In this document: positions 58,851-64,000 of the stretch, piece by piece | Layout of the letters: the number at the start of each line of letters is the position of its first letter | Numbering within the stretch: the stretch's first letter is position 1 | Assembly (NCBI RefSeq): GCF_013155125.1 | Contig: NZ_CP053564.1 | Coordinates: 3,665,501 to 3,729,500, forward strand | Reading direction: 5' to 3' | From: Pseudonocardia broussonetiae | Lineage (GTDB): Bacteria > Actinomycetota > Actinomycetes > Mycobacteriales > Pseudonocardiaceae | DNA: 64,000 bases | The notes under the pieces: model-generated | Told to the model about the DNA's origin: nothing | Database searches by the model: none | The model's input: only the letters and a program-made list of their open reading frames with translations | Program-made: the position numbers and the translations under genes

Positions 58851-59084
58851 TCAGCGCAGCCGGCGCCACAGCGCCCGCACGCCGCCCACGGTCCCGGTCG
58901 CGACCAGCAGCGGGATCGGCAGGCAGCACCCGCACCCGCCCACCGACACGTCGGCCCCGCCCCGGGTCCGGCGCGAGTAGTACGGGACGGGGCCCCACAG
59001 CCCGAAGCGGCCGCGGGGCGAGCCGGGGCCGAGCCCACCTCGGCGGTCGAGGGGGAACCGGCGCGTCCTGCGGAACAGACCCAT
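58851..59084 (-). CDS. Small Cys-rich hydrophobic-tail protein
   Basis: 77 residues from ATG 59084. The N-terminus is Arg-rich (MGLFRRTRRFPLDRRGG). The middle is PYYSRRTRGGADVSVGG and the C-terminal helix follows GCGCCLPIPLLVATGTVGG. Comparable short actinobacterial proteins with a CCLPIPL motif are remembered, but no function is known. It is likely a small membrane-associated protein. Confidence 0.6.
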   Translation of the reverse strand: MGLFRRTRRFPLDRRGGLGPGSPRGRFGLWGPVPYYSRRTRGGADVSVGGCGCCLPIPLLVATGTVGGVRALWRRLR

Positions 59085-59155
59085 GCCCGCACCGGTACCC
59101 GTCGCCGGGCCCGTCAACCGCGGTTCCCGCCGCCCCCGGCGGGTACCGACCGGGC

Positions 59156-59935
59156 ATGAACCCGTGGAGGACGGCCGTCGAGACGGCGTTCCGGGGCGTG
59201 GCGCGGTGGCGCCACGGCCGGGCCGTGCACACCCCGGGCGTGGAGCTCGACGCCGAGATCGACCTCGACCCGGACAGCCTGCTCGGGCACGCCCTCGGCG
59301 CGTCCGGGCCGCGCCCCGCGCTGGTGCGGGTGTCGCGGTCGGTCGGGCTGCCCGGCGGATGGCCCGACCTGCTCGGGATCGCCCTGCGCGTCCCGGCCGG
59401 GCACGGGCCGTTCGACCTGCTGCTCGCGGCGGTCGCCGGGCGCGGGTGGGCGCACCCGGTGCTGGTCCCGGTCCGCTCCTGGTGGGGACGGCCGTGGAGC
59501 ACGGTCCTGCCCTACACCGCGGGCGGGCGCCTCGTCTGGCCCGGGCTGGAGACGCCGGACGGCCCGGCGGGCGAGGGCGCGGACGTCGCGCGGGTCGCCG
59601 AGGCCGTCGGGCGCGGGCCCGTCGTGTGCGCGGTGACCGAGCTCGTCGTGGGCGGCGCGCGCCGCCGCGTCGGGACACTGCGGCTCGACGCCGTCCGCAC
59701 CGACCCGGCACCGGTGGCGTTCGACCCGATCCTGCACACCGCGCCCGGCCTGCGACAGGTCCGGCTGCTGTCCGGGCTGCGGGAGTGGGCCTACACCGGG
59801 TCCCGCGAGGGCCGGGGGGCCCCGCCGGCCGACGGACCGAGCCGCCAGGAGCGCAGCCAGACGGTGTACGGCGAGCGCAGCAAGTCGGCCAGCACGGAGT
59901 CGGGCAGCACGGCGTCGGTGTCGGTGACGACGTAG
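59156..59935 (+). CDS. Hypothetical protein (catalase-fold/phosphodiesterase-like)
   Basis: 259 residues from ATG 59156. The segments RGVARWRHGRAVHTPGVEL and PALVRVSRSVGLPGGWPDLLGIALRVP resemble actinobacterial proteins with a reduced haem-catalase-like fold, often named phosphodiesterase without proof. The C-terminal about 48 codons overlap the convergent serA 3' end by 145 bases. The last conserved-looking segment (LRQVRLLSGLREWAYTGSREG) ends about where serA begins, so the tail may be extra. Confidence 0.65.
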   Translation: MNPWRTAVETAFRGVARWRHGRAVHTPGVELDAEIDLDPDSLLGHALGASGPRPALVRVSRSVGLPGGWPDLLGIALRVPAGHGPFDLLLAAVAGRGWAHPVLVPVRSWWGRPWSTVLPYTAGGRLVWPGLETPDGPAGEGADVARVAEAVGRGPVVCAVTELVVGGARRRVGTLRLDAVRTDPAPVAFDPILHTAPGLRQVRLLSGLREWAYTGSREGRGAPPADGPSRQERSQTVYGERSKSASTESGSTASVSVTT

Positions 59936-61035
59936 CCCTGCTCGCCGCGCGTCGACAGGGACTGGCCGGTCACGTTGACGCCCGCCTCGGCCAGCGACCT
60001 GTTGATCTCGGCCAGCACACCCGGGACGCTCGTGTGCAGGTAGCCCATCCGGAACGAGCCGGCGGGCTGCGGGGCGGCCACCTGCGGCATGTTCACCGAC
60101 AGCTCGGTGGCGCCCGCGGCGACGAAGCCGAGCAGCTTGCCCGACACGAAGTACCCGATCTCCTCCTGCGCCTCCTGCGTCGAGCCGCCGACGTGCGGGG
60201 TGAGGATGACGTTGTCCAGGCCGCGCAGCGGTGACTCGAAGGGGTCGCCCTGGGCCTTGGGCTCGGACGGGAAGACGTCGATCGCGGCGCCGGCGAGGTG
60301 CCCGGACAGGATGTTGTCGCGCAGCGCGTTGTCGTCGACGACCATGCCGCGCGAGGCGTTGATGAAGATCGCGCCCGGCTTCATCTGCGCGAACTGCTCG
60401 GCGCCGAACAGCCCGGCGTTGCCGAGCCTGCCGTCGACGTGCAGGCTCACGACGTCGGAGGCGGCCAGCAGCTCGCCGAGCGTGCCGACGCGGCGCGCGT
60501 TGCCGTGGGCGAGCCGGTCGGCCGTGTCGAAGAAGATCACCCGCAGGCCGACGGACTCCGCGACGTTGGACAGCTGCGTGCCGATGTTGCCGTAGCCGAC
60601 GATGCCCAGCGTGCGGCCGCGGACCTCGTGGCTGCCGCGCGCCGACTTGTCCCAGACGCCCTCGTGCATCCGCTGGGTCTTCTCGGGCAGCCGCCGCGCG
60701 AGCGCGATGATCTCGCCCAGCACCAGCTCGACGACGCTGCGCGTGTTGGAGAACGGCGCGTTGAAGACCGCGACCCCGCGCTCGGTGGCGCCCGCGAGGT
60801 CGACCTGGTTGGTGCCGATGCAGAAGCACCCGATCGCCAGCAGGTCCTTGCCCGCGTCGAGCACGCGCGCGGTGACCTTGGTGTTGGACCGGATCCCGAG
60901 CACCGACACCCCCGGGAGCACGTCGACGAGCTCGTCCTCGCTCAGCGAGCCCGCGCGCGTCTCGACCTCGTGGCCCGCGCGCCGGAACGCCTCGGCCGCG
61001 TCGGGGTGGATGCCTTCCAGGAGCAGTGCCTTCAC
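59791..61035 (-). CDS. serA: D-3-phosphoglycerate dehydrogenase
   Basis: 414 residues, the E. coli SerA length rather than the long mycobacterial form. It has the NAD motif TLGIVGYGNIGTQLSNVAES, active-site Arg/Glu/His region (INASRGMVVDDNALRDNILS, LTPHVGGSTQEAQEEIG) and a C-terminal ACT domain (TSVPGVLAEINRSLAEAGVN). It starts serine biosynthesis. The ACT domain implies serine feedback. The 3' end extends past the ACT domain and overlaps the convergent gene. Confidence 0.92.
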   Translation of the reverse strand: MKALLLEGIHPDAAEAFRRAGHEVETRAGSLSEDELVDVLPGVSVLGIRSNTKVTARVLDAGKDLLAIGCFCIGTNQVDLAGATERGVAVFNAPFSNTRSVVELVLGEIIALARRLPEKTQRMHEGVWDKSARGSHEVRGRTLGIVGYGNIGTQLSNVAESVGLRVIFFDTADRLAHGNARRVGTLGELLAASDVVSLHVDGRLGNAGLFGAEQFAQMKPGAIFINASRGMVVDDNALRDNILSGHLAGAAIDVFPSEPKAQGDPFESPLRGLDNVILTPHVGGSTQEAQEEIGYFVSGKLLGFVAAGATELSVNMPQVAAPQPAGSFRMGYLHTSVPGVLAEINRSLAEAGVNVTGQSLSTRGEQGYVVTDTDAVLPDSVLADLLRSPYTVWLRSWRLGPSAGGAPRPSRDPV

Positions 61036-61053
61036 ACCGACGAACCTAGCGTC

Positions 61054-61587
61054 TCAGGACTGCAGCCCCTGGTCGCGGGGCAGCGGACCGGCGTCGGAGA
61101 CCCGTCCGGGGTGCTGCGCCGCGTGCCGCTGGCCGGGTCCCGGGCCGGACCGGGCGGCCAGCGCATCGGCGACGATCCCGGTGGCCGCGGCGAACACCGC
61201 CTTGTGCAGCAGGTCCACGGCCAGCTCGGGCCGCGGCCAGGTCTGCGGCGGCGCGCCGACGCCGGTGGCGTTCTCCAGGACCTGGTCGTTGGTGAGCCGC
61301 ACCACGGCGAACATCGCCGACGCCACCGGCCCGCGCAGCCCGGCGTGGGCCATGACGCTGCGCAGCACGCCGATCAGCGCGCCCTGCCCGATGTGCATCG
61401 TCCAGTTCGCCGCGCCCGAGCGGTTCGCGGGCCGCTCGGGGAGCCCGGTCAGCCGCTGCAGCACCCGGGCCGGCACCAGGGAGTCCGGGCGGTGGGTGAA
61501 CCGCTGCTCCACCTTCTCACCCAGCGTCATCACCACGGCCCCGGCGGCGCCGGCGACCAGACCCTGCCAGATCGCGCTCCTCGTCAT
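61054..61587 (-). CDS. Membrane protein of unknown function
   Basis: 177 residues from ATG 61587. A glycine/alanine helix at the N-terminus (IWQGLVAGAAGAVVMTLGEK) and further hydrophobic helices (GQGALIGVLRSVMAHAGL, KAVFAAATGIVADALAA) suggest three or four membrane segments. The C-terminal about 30 residues are polar. No domain is recognised. It ends 19 bases before the serA start, so it is probably transcribed with serA on the leftward strand. Confidence 0.65.
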   Translation of the reverse strand: MTRSAIWQGLVAGAAGAVVMTLGEKVEQRFTHRPDSLVPARVLQRLTGLPERPANRSGAANWTMHIGQGALIGVLRSVMAHAGLRGPVASAMFAVVRLTNDQVLENATGVGAPPQTWPRPELAVDLLHKAVFAAATGIVADALAARSGPGPGQRHAAQHPGRVSDAGPLPRDQGLQS

Positions 61588-61682
61588 GGCCCTGCGGCTA
61601 CCCGCTGACGTGCGCCCGAAGCCCGCGCCCCGGCGATCCCCGGCGCCCGTTCGGCGCGCGCGCTGCCGGGTAGCCCGGCGGC

Positions 61683-62159
61683 GTGGACGCACCCGGAGGG
61701 CCCGTGCAGCGCGGTCGGTCGATGCTCGTGGCGGCCGCGATCGGCGTCGGGCTGATGGCCGCGGTCGACGAGATCGTGTTCCACCAGATCCTGGCCTGGC
61801 ACCACTTCTACGACCGGGCGACGCCCGCGATCGGGCTGCTGTCCGACGGACTGCTGCACACCGCGGAGATCGTCGTCCTCGTCGCCGCGGGGTTCGGGTT
61901 CGCCGACCTGCGCCGCCGCGGTGCGCTGGCCCCGGTGTCGGCGTGGGCCGGACTGTTCCTGGGGGCCGGGGGCTTCCAGCTCTTCGACGCCGTCGTCGAC
62001 CACAAACTGCTGCGCGTGCACCAGGTCCGCTACGTCGAGGACCTGCTGCCCTACGACCTCGCCTGGAGCGGCTCGGGGGTGCTCCTGCTGCTGGTCGGTG
62101 CCGTCCTCGCGCGGCGCGGGCGGCGCGAGGGCGCTCCGGTGCGGGGGAGCGGCCGGTGA
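61683..62159 (+). CDS. DUF2243 membrane protein
   Basis: 158 residues from GTG 61683. Four hydrophobic helices carry the family signatures GLMAAVDEIVFHQILAWHHF at residues 24-43 and GGFQLFDAVVDHKLLRVHQV at about residue 100, rich in His and Asp. The function is unknown, but it often sits beside CtaG-like copper/oxidase assembly proteins. Here its stop overlaps that gene (GTGA). Confidence 0.85.
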   Translation: MDAPGGPVQRGRSMLVAAAIGVGLMAAVDEIVFHQILAWHHFYDRATPAIGLLSDGLLHTAEIVVLVAAGFGFADLRRRGALAPVSAWAGLFLGAGGFQLFDAVVDHKLLRVHQVRYVEDLLPYDLAWSGSGVLLLLVGAVLARRGRREGAPVRGSGR

Positions 62160-63007
62160 CGCACGCCGGCCACGCCGGCACCGCCGTCCCGGTGGTGGGC
62201 TGGCTGGTCACGGTGCTGCTCGTGCTGGTGCCGGCGGCCGCGTACGCGGCTCTGGTCCGGGCCCGCGGGCGGCCGTGGCCGCCGCTGCGGACGGCGAGCA
62301 CGGTCGCCGGGCTGGTGCTGGCGGCGCTGGCCGTGTCGCCCCTGCTGGGGCCGCACGACCCCCGCGGGCACATGGTCCAGCACCTGCTCCTGGGGATGGT
62401 CGCGCCCGTCGCGCTGGTGCTCGGGGCGCCGGGCACGCTCCTGCTGGGCGCGCTGCCGGTCGCCCGCCGGGGCGTCGCGCGGGCGGTGCTGCGCAGCCGG
62501 GTGCTGCACGTGCTCACGCACCCGGTGACCGCCGCGGTCCTGTCCGTCGGCGGGCTCCACGTCCTGTACCTGACGCCGCTGCACGCCCTCGCGGCCGCCG
62601 ACGGCACCGTCCGCGCGCTCGTCGACGTGCACGTCCTGCTGTCCGGGGTGCTGTTCGCGTGGGCGGTCGCGGGCCCGGACCCGGCGCCGCGCCGACCGTC
62701 GGTGACGACCCGTGCGGTCGTGCTCGTGCTCGCGGGCGGGGCCCACGCGCACCTGGCCAAGCTGCTCCACGCCCACGACCTGCACGGCCTGCGCGACGCC
62801 GCGCCGCTCATGTACTACGGCGGCGACCTGGCCGAGCTCCTGCTCGCCGTCGCCCTGTTCGCGTCCTGGTACCGCGCCCGCCCGTCGCCCGTTTCGGGGC
62901 CCCGTCGCCGGGCACACCCGGCGAGTCCGCATCCCGATCGCCCCAGGAGAAGCCGTGTTCTTCCACCGCCAGGAACTGCAGTACAAGTCGACGCCGGACA
63001 AGCCTGA
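62156..63007 (+). CDS. ctaG: Cytochrome c oxidase assembly protein (CtaG/Caa3 type)
   Basis: 283 residues from GTG 62156. Multi-pass membrane protein with DPRGHMVQHLLLGMVAPVAL, THPVTAAVLSVGGLHVLYL and LLSGVLFAWAVAG, and His residues suited to copper delivery. The C-terminal tail after the last helix is basic and overlaps the next gene by 53 bases. With DUF2243 it forms a small membrane operon, presumably for oxidase assembly or copper handling. Confidence 0.85.
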   Translation: MTHAGHAGTAVPVVGWLVTVLLVLVPAAAYAALVRARGRPWPPLRTASTVAGLVLAALAVSPLLGPHDPRGHMVQHLLLGMVAPVALVLGAPGTLLLGALPVARRGVARAVLRSRVLHVLTHPVTAAVLSVGGLHVLYLTPLHALAAADGTVRALVDVHVLLSGVLFAWAVAGPDPAPRRPSVTTRAVVLVLAGGAHAHLAKLLHAHDLHGLRDAAPLMYYGGDLAELLLAVALFASWYRARPSPVSGPRRRAHPASPHPDRPRRSRVLPPPGTAVQVDAGQA

Positions 63008-63836
63008 CGCCGTCTACGCCCGCAAGCTCCAGGAGGTGCTGGGCGGGCAGTACGGCGAGATCAGCGTGGCCATGCAGTACATGTTCCAGGGCTGGAACAT
63101 GCACACGCCCGGCAAGTACCGCGACCTCGTCTTCGGCATCGCGTCCGAGGAGATCGGCCACGTCGAGATGCTGGCGACGATGATCGCCCAGCTGCTGGAG
63201 AAGGCCCCGCTGGGCATCACCTCCGACGCCGTGCAGGACGACCCGACCGTGGCGGCGGTCGTCGGCGGCATGGACGTGCAGCACGCCATCGTCGCCGGTG
63301 CGGGCGCCCGCGCGGTCGACAGCAACGGCAACCCGTGGCAGGGCAGCTACATCACCGCGAGCGGCAACCTGCTCGCCGACTTCCAGGCCAACGCGAACGC
63401 CGAGATGCAGGGCCGCCTCCAGGTCGCCCGGCTCTACCACATGACCGACGACCACGGCGTCCGCGACCTGCTGTCGTTCCTGCTCGCGCGCGACACCATG
63501 CACCAGAACATGTGGCTGGCCGCGGCCGCCGAGCTGCAGGAGGAGGGCGCCGAGCTGCTGCCGGTGCCGAGCAACTTCCCGCAGAGCATGGAGAACACCG
63601 ACGTCAACTACCAGTACCTGAACTTCAGCGACGGCACGCAGGCGTCGGAGGGCCGCTGGGCCAAGGGCCCGTCGGTCGACGGCAAGGGCGAGTTCACCTA
63701 CCACGAGGGGCCGACGACGACCGCCCCCATGCCGCCCCCCACGCGTCCCGACGCGCGCATGTACGGCACGACCGACCTCCCCAACGCGATGGAGAAGGTC
63801 GCGGGCCGCGCGCAGGACATGCTCAACCGCGAGTGA
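62955..63836 (+). CDS. Manganese (non-haem) catalase
   Basis: 293 residues from GTG 62955 (AGGAGA upstream). The ferritin-like di-metal site is visible in EISVAMQYMFQGW, IASEEIGHVEMLATMI, NAEMQGRLQVARLYHMTDD and FLLARDTMHQNMW (Glu/His ligands). It disproportionates hydrogen peroxide in the cytoplasm. The start lies inside the 3' end of the ctaG-like gene. A strong hairpin follows at 63845-63872. Confidence 0.92.
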   Translation: MFFHRQELQYKSTPDKPDAVYARKLQEVLGGQYGEISVAMQYMFQGWNMHTPGKYRDLVFGIASEEIGHVEMLATMIAQLLEKAPLGITSDAVQDDPTVAAVVGGMDVQHAIVAGAGARAVDSNGNPWQGSYITASGNLLADFQANANAEMQGRLQVARLYHMTDDHGVRDLLSFLLARDTMHQNMWLAAAAELQEEGAELLPVPSNFPQSMENTDVNYQYLNFSDGTQASEGRWAKGPSVDGKGEFTYHEGPTTTAPMPPPTRPDARMYGTTDLPNAMEKVAGRAQDMLNRE

Positions 63837-63844
63837 CGGCGTCC

Positions 63845-63872
63845 CGGCTCCGGACCCGCGGGTCCGGAGCCG
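63845..63872. terminator. Bidirectional terminator hairpin
   Basis: A perfect 13-bp GC-rich inverted repeat (63845-63857 and 63860-63872) with a 2-base centre lies 8 bases after the manganese catalase stop and 9 bases before the end of the convergent gene. There is no T-tract. Position and symmetry suit termination of both genes. Confidence 0.7.
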
Positions 63873-63881
63873 GACCGGTCG

Positions 63882-64000
63882 TCAGGAGGCCGCGCGGTGC
63901 GCGACCGCCGCGGACCGGTGGTCCCGCACGTGGGGCCGGAGCAGGTCGGCCAGCCCGTGCGGGTCCTCGACGCCGAGCACGGCGACGGGGTGGCGCAGCC
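63882..64000 (-). CDS. C-terminus of an unidentified protein (partial)
   Basis: The leftward frame ends at TGA 63882-63884 and enters from beyond the window. Only the last about 38 residues are visible (LRHPVAVLGVEDPHGLADLL, then an Arg/His-rich tail ending HRAAS). Codon usage is consistent with coding. Too little is present to name a family. Confidence 0.5.
   Translation of the reverse strand, partial: LRHPVAVLGVEDPHGLADLLRPHVRDHRSAAVAHRAAS

Noticed and set aside
1..64000. tRNA, rRNA or a phage/plasmid backbone
   Set aside because: No cloverleaf, rRNA segment, integrase, replication gene or attachment-site pair was recognised by eye. A dedicated search was not possible.

Overview
The window is very GC-rich, with GC-rich third codon positions, many GTG starts and dense 4-bp stop/start overlaps (ATGA, GTGA). 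Gene content is typical of a high-GC actinobacterium. The actinobacterial paa layout, F420-type (LLM) oxidoreductase, ANTAR, SpoIIE and STAS proteins and the Caa3-type CtaG point to the Pseudonocardiaceae or a close relative. That placement is inference; no rRNA or tRNA is present to fix it.

Layout. (1) 1-5088: an aromatic/acyl-CoA catabolic block with a SnoaL-crotonase fusion, an SDR dehydrogenase, both subunits of a Rieske ring-hydroxylating oxygenase, a small associated protein and two crotonases. (2) 5128-13240: a pyruvate-phosphate-dikinase-like protein without its C-terminal barrel and its partner, a histidine phosphatase, an acyl-CoA synthetase, an SDR, and a cytochrome P450-aldehyde dehydrogenase pair. 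(3) 13312-18949: a TetR regulator, then a rightward operon of a PEP-utilising-domain protein, a SnoaL protein, an APH-type kinase, an F420-type oxidoreductase and a YciI protein. (4) 18950-21393: an IS110-family element with a frameshifted transposase and a likely bridge-RNA region, followed by a long imperfect palindrome and short tandem repeats. (5) 21394-33090: a phenylacetate catabolic regulon (paaK, paaZ, thiolase, paaG, paaR, paaABCDE) with two PaaR-type operators, plus an HDAC-like deacetylase and a Rieske protein in the paaK operon.

(6) 33113-37460: an AraC-type regulator divergent from a flavin monooxygenase-SDR-hydrolase operon. (7) 37461-39040: a 1.6-kb non-coding array of composite repeats with nine copies of a 16-bp palindrome. 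(8) 39162-45121: an acidic DxDxDG-repeat protein and a three-subunit formate dehydrogenase whose catalytic subunit reads an in-frame TGA as selenocysteine, with a visible SECIS hairpin. (9) 45235-48332: a STAS protein, then a DUF4397 surface protein, class F sortase, ECF sigma factor and anti-sigma factor. (10) 48360-52693: an acidic protein, a broken DUF1636 gene, and an amidohydrolase/hydrolase/FAH catabolic operon divergent from its likely GntR regulator. (11) 52709-57141: a stress-signalling cluster (SpoIIE phosphatase, GAF-ANTAR, HATPase, MerR-B12 regulator, STAS). (12) 57254-64000: a cupin/TetR pair, small proteins, serA, membrane proteins, CtaG and a manganese catalase.

How it fits together. 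Much of the window feeds aromatic, alkane/terpenoid-like or CoA-linked carbon into central metabolism through oxygenases, CoA ligases, crotonases and thiolase. Formate oxidation and a regulatory/stress layer surround it. The least explained material is non-coding: the array at 37461-39040, the palindrome at 20615-21055, and a small palindromic repeat that recurs at 5088 and inside the start of paaD at 31467.
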